A stretch of DNA of 35,975 bases, taken from a virus. Location: positions 1 through 35,975 of the IMG/VR virus record IMGVR_UViG_3300032285_000898. One strand, given 5' to 3'. The number at the start of each line of letters is the position of its first letter. The stretch's first letter is position 1. The position numbers and the translations under genes were made by a program. Below are positions 1 to 7,748 of this stretch, one piece after another. The notes under the pieces were generated by a model that saw nothing but the letters and a program-made list of their open reading frames with translations, was not told the origin of the DNA and ran no database searches.

Positions 1-83
1 GGTTCCAAACCGCATAGTTTTTGTGCGAGTTGATTGTAAAACCCTTATCTCAATAGACTTGTATGCGTAAGTTAAATTAGAAA
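1..83. other. Left end of the junction control region
   Basis: This stretch before the first gene is probably non-coding. It opens with GGTTCCAAAC, which is also the last ten bases of the window. ATGCGTAAG at 63-71 matches copies near the right end (35863 and 35912). The hexamer TTGATT at 30-35 could be a -35 element, but I see no convincing -10 at the right distance. The ribosome site before the gene at 84 is weak. Confidence 0.5.
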
Positions 84-548
84 ATGAAATACCCCTGCTT
101 AATCTCAAAAAAAATCAGCGAGCTTTCGCCAGCTTCTTACAATCCTAGAAAAATTTCTAGTGATGCGTTAGGACGATTAACTAAAAGCCTTTCTGAACTT
201 GGGAATCTTCAACCGATCACTTGGAACGCAAAGACCGGGAACATTGTTGGAGGACATCAGCGGCTAAAGTGCTATTCAGCACTTGGCAAAGATGAGGTGG
301 AGGTCTGGGCGGTCTGGCTCGATGAGCAACAAGAAAAAGCCGCCAACATTGCACTTAATAAATTGAGTGGAGAGTTCGACCTACCAGCATTAAAGGATTT
401 GTTTGAGGGTCTTGATACTGGGGAAATCGACCTAGACATTACTGGATTTGGGCAAGAAGAAATTGCACAAATGATGGAAGCGACTACACCAGAGAAAAAG
501 GGCGAGTCCACCGAGGAAAAGTGTGAGGCTTGTGGCCGCCCTTTATAA
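84..548 (+). CDS. ParB-like nuclease-fold protein
   Basis: The 154-residue protein carries a ParB/sulfiredoxin-fold N-terminal domain. NPR sits at residues 20-22 and the signature GGHQRL at 56-61; in ParB proteins this loop binds or hydrolyses nucleotide. A helical part follows (about 75-135) and the protein ends in a single CxxC (CEACGRPL), half of a possible zinc site. In many phages such proteins lie beside the terminase, sometimes fused to a DNA methylase; no methylase domain is present here. A role in DNA marking or packaging regulation is inference. The start at 84 has only a weak ribosome site, but no better start is visible. Confidence 0.8.
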   Translation: MKYPCLISKKISELSPASYNPRKISSDALGRLTKSLSELGNLQPITWNAKTGNIVGGHQRLKCYSALGKDEVEVWAVWLDEQQEKAANIALNKLSGEFDLPALKDLFEGLDTGEIDLDITGFGQEEIAQMMEATTPEKKGESTEEKCEACGRPL

Positions 549-552
549 ATGA

Positions 553-1152
553 ATGATTCGACAAAGCGATCTGGTAAAAAAATGGGGAATGGACAGAGGG
601 CAAGTTTCTCGAATGGTCAAAGCCGGGATGCCCTTAAGTTCCGAAGCAGACGCATATCGATGGAAACTAGCAAACCAAAAAAAGCCAAGCAGACTGCAAC
701 CAATCTTGCCCCCATCTACGACCTCATCCGAGACATCCGAAACCTCGGACTCCGAGTCGTTAAAGTCGGAAAACTCGCTTGGACGATTGATTCGAGCGAA
801 AAGGGCAGAGCTAGTTGCTTACTCATTGGTAGCAAGAGCAAGCAGGGACGGAAACCCGGTTGCGATGAGGGCGGCGATTGCTGGATGGGGAGAAGCAAAA
901 AAAAGAGCGAGCGAAGCAGAAATGGAACACGCTCAATTCGAGGAAGCCACAAGAGCCGTCATCCGAATGGACGAAGTGCGGGAAGTGTTTGGTAAATGGC
1001 TTGGCTCGATTAGGAACTTGATGGACGCAATGCCAGCATCGCTTTCGGCCAGAGCAAACCCAAGTGATCCAGAGTGTGCGAAGCAAGCTATCCAAGAGGG
1101 AATCGATCAAGTCTTTGTGACGATTCAGAAAGCAGAGGGAGCATTCAAATGA
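553..1152 (+). CDS. Terminase small subunit (Nu1-like)
   Basis: The 199-residue protein begins with a helix-turn-helix (RQSDLVKKWGMDRGQVSRMV, then AYRWK) in the style of Nu1-type small terminases, which recognise the packaging site and recruit the large subunit. The middle is low-complexity and serine-rich (about 45-75); the rest is helical and charged, as expected for an oligomerising part. The overlapping frame starting at 549 lacks recognisable protein character, so 553 is preferred. The stop overlaps the next start as ATGA. The large subunit is further down the same operon. Confidence 0.75.
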   Translation: MIRQSDLVKKWGMDRGQVSRMVKAGMPLSSEADAYRWKLANQKKPSRLQPILPPSTTSSETSETSDSESLKSENSLGRLIRAKRAELVAYSLVARASRDGNPVAMRAAIAGWGEAKKRASEAEMEHAQFEEATRAVIRMDEVREVFGKWLGSIRNLMDAMPASLSARANPSDPECAKQAIQEGIDQVFVTIQKAEGAFK

Positions 1153-1232
1153 ACGAATCATTTCTTCTTTTGCTTGTCGGCCTAGTTGTGGTGTGCATCC
1201 TTGGCTCCATTCTGGATGATATTCTAAAATGA
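1149..1232 (+). CDS. 27-residue membrane peptide
   Basis: This very short gene is joined to both neighbours by ATGA overlaps (1149-1152 and 1229-1232), which supports translation by coupling. The peptide is almost entirely one hydrophobic helix: MNESFLLLLVG at the start, then LVVVCILGSIL, ending in DDILK. Such tiny single-span proteins are common in phages but cannot be assigned a role from sequence. Its place inside the terminase operon would be unusual for a holin. Confidence 0.55.
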   Translation: MNESFLLLLVGLVVVCILGSILDDILK

Positions 1233-1453
1233 AACGCAAAACTAAAAAATCAAAAGAAGATTCATTTTCTTTAGAGGAATTAAAGGGACTGCTAGAAGCA
1301 TTTAATAGACACGGATGTGAAATGCTTAAAATTTTTGAAGAACAACCATATTTTCCAGAAAAAGGAAAAGATATGCTTGTTGAACAAATTCAAAGAGAAA
1401 TCAACAATTTAAAAACTTTAATAAAAGAAAAAAATGAAACGCTCTCCACTTAA
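1229..1453 (+). CDS. Hypothetical small coiled-coil protein
   Basis: This 74-residue protein is rich in lysine and glutamate and predicted helical (LEELKGLLEAF; then a heptad-like stretch QIQREINNLKTLIKEK). The start overlaps the preceding stop as ATGA, and the end overlaps the HNH gene by 20 bases. Its codons are clearly more A+T-rich than the flanking terminase genes, which hints at separate acquisition. I do not recognise the family. Confidence 0.6.
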   Translation: MKRKTKKSKEDSFSLEELKGLLEAFNRHGCEMLKIFEEQPYFPEKGKDMLVEQIQREINNLKTLIKEKNETLST

Positions 1454-1739
1454 ACGCAAAACGCAACTAAAGCGAGGTGGCAAGCTACGCCGAGTCTCTA
1501 AAAAGAGAAAAGGCCAGAACGAAGTCTATAAGGATGTGCGGGAGAAGTTTCTTGGAAACAATCCAGTCTGCCAAGTTTGCCGATGCAAGATGGCAAGCCA
1601 AGTGCATCACCGCCGAGGCAGGTTTGGCGATAGGCTGAACGAAACAGAGTTTTTCTTGGCCGTGTGTTTTGAGTGCCATCACAAAATCCATCAGAACCCA
1701 CAATGGGCTTATGCAAAGGATTATATGGTTAACAGATGA
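1434..1739 (+). CDS. HNH endonuclease
   Basis: The 101-residue protein has a basic N-terminus (about 1-30) and a compact HNH nuclease fold: CQVC, then VHHRRGRFGDRLNE, then CFECHHKIH. The two CxxC pairs bind structural zinc and the histidines form the metal-dependent active site. In many cohesive-end phages (HK97 type) an HNH protein beside the terminase is needed for genome cutting during packaging, and the position here, between small and large terminase, fits. The stop overlaps the next start (ATGA at 1736). Confidence 0.82.
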   Translation: MKRSPLKRKTQLKRGGKLRRVSKKRKGQNEVYKDVREKFLGNNPVCQVCRCKMASQVHHRRGRFGDRLNETEFFLAVCFECHHKIHQNPQWAYAKDYMVNR

Positions 1740-2599
1740 ACCCTCTAGTCGAACCAGATATAAAGACGGAATACAACATCATCTCGCTTGGTGCTGGGGT
1801 GCAGTCTAGTTGCTTGGCCTTAATGTGTGCGAAGGGCGAGATTACGCCTATGCCAGACTTCGCTATTTTTTCAGATACACAAGATGAGCCAGAGAGTGTC
1901 TATAAATGGCTAGATCAATTAAAGGCATTATTGCCGTTCCCGGTTTATATAGTCACGGCTGGTAGCCTATCAAAAGAATCATTGAAAATGAGGGTAACAA
2001 AGGATGGCCGCAAGTTTAGCAGAATTAACATTCCATTCTTTACTAAAAGTGCCAAGGGCAAGCTGGGGAAGATTGTGTTTAGGTCTTGCACATCAGACTT
2101 CAAGATTAAGCCAATTATGAAAGAGGCTAGGGCTAGGTGCAAAATTAAGAGGGGTCAAAAACATATTTCAGTAACCCAATACATCGGCATTTCTTGGGAT
2201 GAATGGCATCGGTGCAAGCCATCTAGGGATGTTTGGGCACAAAGCCGATGGCCTCTAATTGAAAAGCGAATGACTAGGCAAAGTTGCTTGGAGTGGATGG
2301 AAAAGAATGGATACTCAAAACCCCCAAGATCATCGTGCGTGTATTGCCCATTTCATTCCAATAAAGAATGGAAGCGATTAAAAGAAGAAGAACCAGAGGC
2401 ATTTCAAAGAGCCGTCCAGTTTGAAAAAGATATGCAAGTCGCAAAAAAGAATAGTGAAATTTTTGACTCCACGCCATTCCTCCACAAGTCTTGCACCCCT
2501 ATTGAGCAAGTGGACTTTAGGGATGATTTTGATAAAGGACAAATGGACATTTTTGGCGGAGACCATCCATATTGCGAGGAAGGGATGTGTGGTGTGTGA
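1736..2599 (+). CDS. PP-loop enzyme of the PAPS-reductase family
   Basis: The 287-residue protein has an adenine-nucleotide alpha-hydrolase fold. Its PP-loop is SLGAGVQSS near residues 18-26. Further in are the family pattern RSCTSDFKIKPI and a CxxC-containing segment SSCVYCPFHSNKEW. This phage branch is usually labelled phosphoadenylylsulfate reductase, but relatives include DndC, which uses ATP and an iron-sulfur cluster in DNA phosphorothioation. Four or more cysteines here could hold a cluster. No partner Dnd genes are visible, so the substrate is unknown; nucleic-acid modification is inference. It overlaps the HNH gene (ATGA) and the terminase start (GTGA). Confidence 0.78.
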   Translation: MNPLVEPDIKTEYNIISLGAGVQSSCLALMCAKGEITPMPDFAIFSDTQDEPESVYKWLDQLKALLPFPVYIVTAGSLSKESLKMRVTKDGRKFSRINIPFFTKSAKGKLGKIVFRSCTSDFKIKPIMKEARARCKIKRGQKHISVTQYIGISWDEWHRCKPSRDVWAQSRWPLIEKRMTRQSCLEWMEKNGYSKPPRSSCVYCPFHSNKEWKRLKEEEPEAFQRAVQFEKDMQVAKKNSEIFDSTPFLHKSCTPIEQVDFRDDFDKGQMDIFGGDHPYCEEGMCGV

Positions 2600-4386
2600 A
2601 CCAGCTTTTTGATGTTAAGCAATTCGCAAGATCAATCTTTGAGCCAAGGGAAAAACTCTCAATCCCAGAGTGGGCAGAAAAGAATCTAACCCTTTCGGCT
2701 AGGGTAACGAATATTCCCGGAGCGTATTCGACCAAGCTAACCCCTTATGTAAAAGAACCGCTAGAGGCTTTTGGCGATGACTCGGTTCGTAGAATTACTT
2801 TGGTATGGGGGGCGCAAACATCCAAGACAACTACAATCCTAGCTGGTCTTGCCTATCGGCTTGCAGAGCGTCCTTGCCCTAGTTTGTGGGTTATGCCGTC
2901 AGAGGCTTTAGCTAGATCGTTCTCTGAAACTCGGTGGCTTCCGATGGTGGACGATTGCCCTGCATTGGCAAAAGAAAAGCCAGACAACACCGACAAGATC
3001 AAAATCCTAGAGCAACACTTCCGCAGAATGTCGCTTTGGTTTGTAGGGTCAAACAGCCCAGCCAATCTTGCCTCTCGTTCTGTTTCATTGCTGATGCTCG
3101 ATGAGGTGGACAAATACCCGGATGCCGGGTCGAGCAAGAGCGAGGCGGGTGCATTGCAGTTGGCAGAGGCTAGAGTTGCGACATATCCAAATCACTTAAT
3201 CATCGCCACATCTACGCCAACCACGGCTGATTCTACGATTTGGGCAGAATGGCAAAAAGGGGATATGCGTTTCTTTTTCGTGCCTTGTCCACATTGCAAC
3301 CACAAACAGAAACTAATCTGGGGGCAAGTGAAGTGGGATGAGGCCGCCAAGGTCGAAGAAGCAGTTTATGATTTTAAGCTGGTTAAATCATCGGCCTACT
3401 ACGAGTGCGAGAACTGCAAAGGAAAGATTACAGACGGCCAAAAGACAGCAATGCTCCGGGGTGGAGAGTGGATTGCGACCAACCCCAAGGGCGAACCGAA
3501 CCGCCGAAGTTATCACTTGAACGGACTATATGCCCCTTGGGTTTCGTTTGGCTCCCTAGCGGTAAAGTTCTTACAAGACAAGTATAGCGGAATCATTGGG
3601 CTACAAGACTTCGTGAACCGAATCCTTGCTGAACCTTGGCTGGAACACGAACAAGAGCGAATCGAGATCAAGGCTGGTGGTTACAATATGGGCGAGGTTC
3701 GAGATGGCGAGAAAACCATTATGTCAATCGATGTGCAAGAATCTGGTGGGTTCCACACTTGGGCTTTGGTTAGGGCTTATAATGGTGAGGGAAAGTCTCG
3801 AATGGTTTGGGCTGGAAGGCTTGAGACTTGGGGCGATGTAGCGGCGAAGGCTGATGAATTTGAAGTGGAACCAAGATGCGTTGTGATTGATACTGGCGAT
3901 CAAACCCGTCTTTGCTACGAGTGGATTTGTAAGATGGGCTGGTTAGGTCTTGTAGGTTCGGACAAGGCCAGCTTCTCCGAGATCGTAGGACAGCAAAAGA
4001 TAGCAAGACCATTTGCAAGAATCGCCAATGGTGACCCCTTTTCTGGTAAGGCCACAGGGTCTAGGGATGGCTGGAAATGGCGTTTGGCTCCTATATGGAG
4101 GTGGTCTAACCCTGCAATCAAGGACATCTTTGCCAATCTAGTTAAGTCGGAAGGATTCGTTGCCGATGATGCCCCGCAAGTTTGGCGAGAGCATATTGAA
4201 GCAGAGCGAAAGGTTTCAGTTAAAAACCCAATGACCGGGAGAACTAGGATGGTTTGGAAGCAGATTGGAAAGCAGAATCACTTGCTGGATTGCGAATGTA
4301 TGAACATTGTTGGTGCCGGGTTGCATAAGCTCTTGAATATCACACCAGCAAGTTTGACAGATGAGGTTGAGAATGGCGAAGGGTGA
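2596..4386 (+). CDS. Terminase large subunit, GpA family
   Basis: The ATPase-nuclease motor packages DNA into the prohead. From the GTG at 2596 (GTGA overlap, AGGAAGG ten bases upstream) the protein is 596 residues, close to lambda GpA. A deviant Walker A, WGAQTSKTT, is at residues 71-79, Walker B LLMLDE at 165-170, and TSTPTT at 205-210. Two CxxC pairs at 231-234 and 271-274 probably bind zinc. The nuclease acidic residues are seen in SIDV (D379) and VIDTGD (D432). A TTG at 2572 would add eight residues but lies deep in the previous gene. Confidence 0.92.
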   Translation: MNQLFDVKQFARSIFEPREKLSIPEWAEKNLTLSARVTNIPGAYSTKLTPYVKEPLEAFGDDSVRRITLVWGAQTSKTTTILAGLAYRLAERPCPSLWVMPSEALARSFSETRWLPMVDDCPALAKEKPDNTDKIKILEQHFRRMSLWFVGSNSPANLASRSVSLLMLDEVDKYPDAGSSKSEAGALQLAEARVATYPNHLIIATSTPTTADSTIWAEWQKGDMRFFFVPCPHCNHKQKLIWGQVKWDEAAKVEEAVYDFKLVKSSAYYECENCKGKITDGQKTAMLRGGEWIATNPKGEPNRRSYHLNGLYAPWVSFGSLAVKFLQDKYSGIIGLQDFVNRILAEPWLEHEQERIEIKAGGYNMGEVRDGEKTIMSIDVQESGGFHTWALVRAYNGEGKSRMVWAGRLETWGDVAAKADEFEVEPRCVVIDTGDQTRLCYEWICKMGWLGLVGSDKASFSEIVGQQKIARPFARIANGDPFSGKATGSRDGWKWRLAPIWRWSNPAIKDIFANLVKSEGFVADDAPQVWREHIEAERKVSVKNPMTGRTRMVWKQIGKQNHLLDCECMNIVGAGLHKLLNITPASLTDEVENGEG

Positions 4387-4630
4387 TTTTATTGGGCTAC
4401 CCCTCACCACCCTAACTTCCTTGCGGGATAAGTATATTACTTGCCTAGAGGCTATTGCGGTGGCGGGTTCAAGCTATTCCATCGCTGGACGATCTTTTTC
4501 TAGAGCGAATCTTGGTGAAGTGCGTGATACAATAGCAGAATTAACTCTTGCAATACAATCTGCAACCGGGCAAAGGATTCGCACTACCTATGCAAAATTT
4601 GGCCCTGCTCGCTCTATTGGAATGGCGTAA
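4373..4630 (+). CDS. gpW-like head-tail joining protein
   Basis: The 85-residue protein sits between terminase and portal exactly as lambda gpW does. It has the same outline: an N-terminal helix, a short beta hairpin (SSYSIAGRSFSR), then a helix (LGEVRDTIAELTLAIQ). gpW binds the portal and closes the filled head. I chose ATG 4373 over 4361 because a GAGG lies six bases before it and TTGACA lies 19 bases upstream, the spacing seen at seven other starts in this genome. It overlaps the terminase end by 14 bases. Confidence 0.65.
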   Translation: MAKGDFIGLPLTTLTSLRDKYITCLEAIAVAGSSYSIAGRSFSRANLGEVRDTIAELTLAIQSATGQRIRTTYAKFGPARSIGMA

Positions 4631-7345
4631 GTGAAAAAAATTGGTCTGAACTTTATTGATAAGGCTATTGCCTTTGTAAATCCTCAAGCGGCAGTTGATC
4701 GGCTCGCTTCTAGGGCAAAGCTCACGGCTTTTGAATATGATGCTACGCAATACAATCGGCAACGCCGTGGGCCGTCCTCATTATCTGGTGCAGAAGGTTT
4801 TCGATCAAACTATGATCGGGTAGAACTTCTAAAGCGTTCTAGAGACTTGGCAGAGAATGTTGGTCTTGTGCGTGGATTGCTGATGAAGTTTGCCAGCCAT
4901 TGTGCGGGTAACATTTCCTATCAAGCCAGAACAGAAAGCCCCAAGGTTAATTCAGATGTAGAGGCTTATTGGAATGAGTGGTGGGATAAATGTGATTTGT
5001 CGGGACGGAACACCGGGTCGTTCTTAATGCAAGTCGCAATGATGTCGATGCTCCGTGACGGAGACTTTTTGTTCGTTCTGGTGCGTGACCAGCAAGGAAA
5101 TCTAAAACTACAAGGCATTGAGGCAGACAGACTTGGAGACCCTAATCGCACCTACACAAGCCTTAATCTTATTAGCGGAATCCATATCGACCAAGAAACC
5201 GGGGCACCTACTGGTTACGATATTTATCTACGCACATATGGAAATGCCTATATCTTTCAAACCACAATTCCAGCAAGTCAAGCGTTCCACTTGTATGACC
5301 CACTTCGAATTGATCAATACCGGGGAATTTCTGCTTTTCACACCGCCATCAATGATTGCGTAGATTTGTATGAAATCATTGCCTCTGAAAAGATGGCCGC
5401 AAAGCTCGCAAGCTCACAAGCTGGAATCGTTAAGCGGAACAACAACAACGCCTCCGACTTGTCCACGCTCACCAACGATCTAAACGCCGATAACCAAGGA
5501 ATCAAACTAGAAACCATCGAGCCGGGGAAGATCAGCTATTTGGAAGTCAATGAGGACATCGTTTTTCCAGATGGGCCGAGCCGTCCCTCTGGTGCGTTTG
5601 CAGAGTTTCACAAGATTCTTTTGCGAAACATTTGTATGGGTGTTGGCATCCCTTATAGCTTTGCGGTAGACCCATCTTCAATGTCTGGCCCGACTGCTCG
5701 CCTTGAAATGCAACAAGCTGGACGCACTTTTCGAAGATACCAGAAACTTTTGGAAGATCGTGTGCTTCGCCCACTCAAGAACATTGTTATTGCAGACGGA
5801 GTAGCGAGGGAATTGATTGCAAACAACCTTGGAAGTAAAAGCACAAAAGGCATCTTTAACTTTGGTGCGAATGTTTCCATAGATTTAGGGAGAGAGAGCC
5901 AAGCCAATATAGCCGAGTTTCGAGCAGGTCTAACCAACGCTAGTCAAATTTACTCGGAGAAAGGCCTCGATTTTGAGAGTTCAATTAGGCAGAGGGCATT
6001 AGAGGCAAAGCTGATTAAAGACCTTTCAGAGCAATATGGTGTTCAAGCAAGCTCTATTTCCGACACAATTATTGGTTCTATTGCTCAACCAAACCAAGAT
6101 CAAACACAAGACGGCGAGCAACCCAAACAAGCAGATCAGACTTATGTCGCAGATCAAGCACTCAATGGAGCACAAGTTGCCTCGCTTATTCAAGTCATCA
6201 ATGCAGTTGCTTCCGGGGCGGTTTCAAAGGAAGGCTCTATTTCGATCATCACGGCGGCTTTCCCATTCATTTCGCCACAAGAAGCATCAAAGATTGTGGA
6301 AGGAATCAATATTGGAACAATTGCCCCATCCACAAAAACACCTACGCCTACTCAAGCAGTTCCCACACCAGAAAAGATGGAGGACGAACCGCAAGACGAA
6401 AACGCAGTTGTGGTTGTTCCCCCAATCAAAGAGCAAGACACTAAAACCCGCACAACTGGTAGCGATGGGGACATTGATGTTGGTGAAGAAAGAGAGCCTA
6501 CCGAAAAAGGCGCAACCGAAGATACGCAAAAAATTGGCGGAATACAGATCGAAAATAATCTGCAAGAATTGTCCAAGCTAGATAATAAGAGCGTTAAGAT
6601 GTTAATTGCTGGAATGCTCAAGGCTTGTGAGCTTGGCAAGTATTCAGACATCGACTTTACCCCACCTCAAGGTGCTAGGGATGCCGCCAAGCGAGCTTTA
6701 GAGGTTCGTAGTGAGAAACCATCCAGCCAGAGAGGAATGACCTCCGTAGGCATCGCTAGGGCTAGGGATTTGATTGCTGGCAAGGCATTATCCCCGGACA
6801 CAATTCGTAGAATGCACTCTTTCTTTAGCCGTCACGAAGTCGATAAGAAGGGTGCTGGTTGGGACGATCAAGGCAAGGGATGGCAAGCGTGGAATGGATG
6901 GGGTGGCGATGCTGGCTTTTCTTGGGTCAAGAAACTCATCAAGCAGATGGACAGCCGAGATGAAAAGCTAGAGGAACCAGCCTCTTGCCCAATCGCAACT
7001 CAAGATGTAAAAACGAATTTAGCTCATAGACAAAATGCGGTTGATGATGCCAACTATGGCCCAGCTAATCCCAATGAGCCAAACGATGCTTATTGGAAGG
7101 CAAAGGCAGACGAGTTTCAAGGCGATGTAGCAACCGCAAAGAAGATGCGTTGTGGTAATTGTGCCGCCTTTAACCAAACCAGCAAACTTCTTGGGTGCAT
7201 TAAGAAGGGGATTGGTGAAGATGCAAATGAAGTTGCTATCGGTGGCGACCTAGGCTACTGCGAGATTTTTGATTTCAAATGTGCATCTAAACGAACTTGC
7301 GATGCTTGGATTGTTGGTGGGCCACTCACCGATAAATCTAAATAA
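4631..7345 (+). CDS. Portal protein with long multi-domain C-terminal extension
   Basis: Residues 1-480 match the lambda-type portal family: conserved WNEWWDKCDLSG, a DGD segment near 143, and a stem/crown region with PYSFAVDPSSMSGPTAR. Residues 509-558 (LNGAQVASLIQVINAVASG and following) form a segment also seen at the C-terminus of other phage portals. A proline/charge-rich linker covers 565-640. Residues 672-770 carry a separate phage module (SVGIARARDLIAGKALSPDT, RRMHSFFSRHEVDKKG), and 840-895 a cysteine cluster (CGNCAAFN, GDLGYCEIFDFKCAS, CDAW) that is usually a stand-alone high-potential iron-sulfur-like phage protein. At 904 residues it is far longer than usual portals. The start is GTG. 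Confidence 0.88.
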   Translation: MKKIGLNFIDKAIAFVNPQAAVDRLASRAKLTAFEYDATQYNRQRRGPSSLSGAEGFRSNYDRVELLKRSRDLAENVGLVRGLLMKFASHCAGNISYQARTESPKVNSDVEAYWNEWWDKCDLSGRNTGSFLMQVAMMSMLRDGDFLFVLVRDQQGNLKLQGIEADRLGDPNRTYTSLNLISGIHIDQETGAPTGYDIYLRTYGNAYIFQTTIPASQAFHLYDPLRIDQYRGISAFHTAINDCVDLYEIIASEKMAAKLASSQAGIVKRNNNNASDLSTLTNDLNADNQGIKLETIEPGKISYLEVNEDIVFPDGPSRPSGAFAEFHKILLRNICMGVGIPYSFAVDPSSMSGPTARLEMQQAGRTFRRYQKLLEDRVLRPLKNIVIADGVARELIANNLGSKSTKGIFNFGANVSIDLGRESQANIAEFRAGLTNASQIYSEKGLDFESSIRQRALEAKLIKDLSEQYGVQASSISDTIIGSIAQPNQDQTQDGEQPKQADQTYVADQALNGAQVASLIQVINAVASGAVSKEGSISIITAAFPFISPQEASKIVEGINIGTIAPSTKTPTPTQAVPTPEKMEDEPQDENAVVVVPPIKEQDTKTRTTGSDGDIDVGEEREPTEKGATEDTQKIGGIQIENNLQELSKLDNKSVKMLIAGMLKACELGKYSDIDFTPPQGARDAAKRALEVRSEKPSSQRGMTSVGIARARDLIAGKALSPDTIRRMHSFFSRHEVDKKGAGWDDQGKGWQAWNGWGGDAGFSWVKKLIKQMDSRDEKLEEPASCPIATQDVKTNLAHRQNAVDDANYGPANPNEPNDAYWKAKADEFQGDVATAKKMRCGNCAAFNQTSKLLGCIKKGIGEDANEVAIGGDLGYCEIFDFKCASKRTCDAWIVGGPLTDKSK

Positions 7346-7366
7346 TTGACAAACTAGGGAGGGATT

Positions 7367-7744
7367 ATGGAAAACGCCAACGGCGAGACAATTCTCACAA
7401 CTTTTCTGACCTATCAGAATCAATATAAGATATTTCATTGGCAGACAAGGAGTTATAGCCAACACAAGAGTTTTGGCGAAATCTACGAGTCTCTTACAGA
7501 GAACATTGATGAATTTGTGGAAACCTTTATGGGCAAGTATGGCAGAATCATCTCTGCCTCTACTTTTGATTTTAGCCTAGACAATTACTCCGAAACCTTT
7601 GGCGAATATAACGATGAGTTTATCTCGTTCCTTTCAGAAGAACTACCCGGTTATTTGAACGAAGGTGACACCGATCTTTTGAATATCCGAGATGAGATTC
7701 TTGGAAATGTAAATCAGCTAAAATACCTCTTAACCCTAGTTTAA
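7367..7744 (+). CDS. Ferritin/Dps-like DUF5856 protein
   Basis: This 125-residue protein contains KIFHWQTRSYSQHKSFGEIY and DEFVETFMGKYGR, the hallmark of the DUF5856 family, which I recall from large phages and metagenomes and which looks like a shortened Dps/ferritin four-helix bundle (FHW histidine, then acidic residues about 15 apart). A role in binding metal or protecting packaged DNA is inference. It has a strong AGGGAGGG ribosome site and the TTGACA leader at 7346. Lying between portal and protease, it may be virion-associated. Confidence 0.6.
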   Translation: MENANGETILTTFLTYQNQYKIFHWQTRSYSQHKSFGEIYESLTENIDEFVETFMGKYGRIISASTFDFSLDNYSETFGEYNDEFISFLSEELPGYLNEGDTDLLNIRDEILGNVNQLKYLLTLV

Positions 7745-7748
7745 TAAT

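Noticed and set aside
549-995. 148-residue frame overlapping the small terminase in another frame
   Set aside because: It has low-complexity, Arg/Lys/Ser-rich content without a fold pattern, while the frame from 553 has a clear HTH and Nu1-like layout.
6036-6581. 181-residue frame inside the portal extension
   Set aside because: It is an out-of-frame reading of the linker, rich in Lys/Leu/Gln, with no ribosome site.
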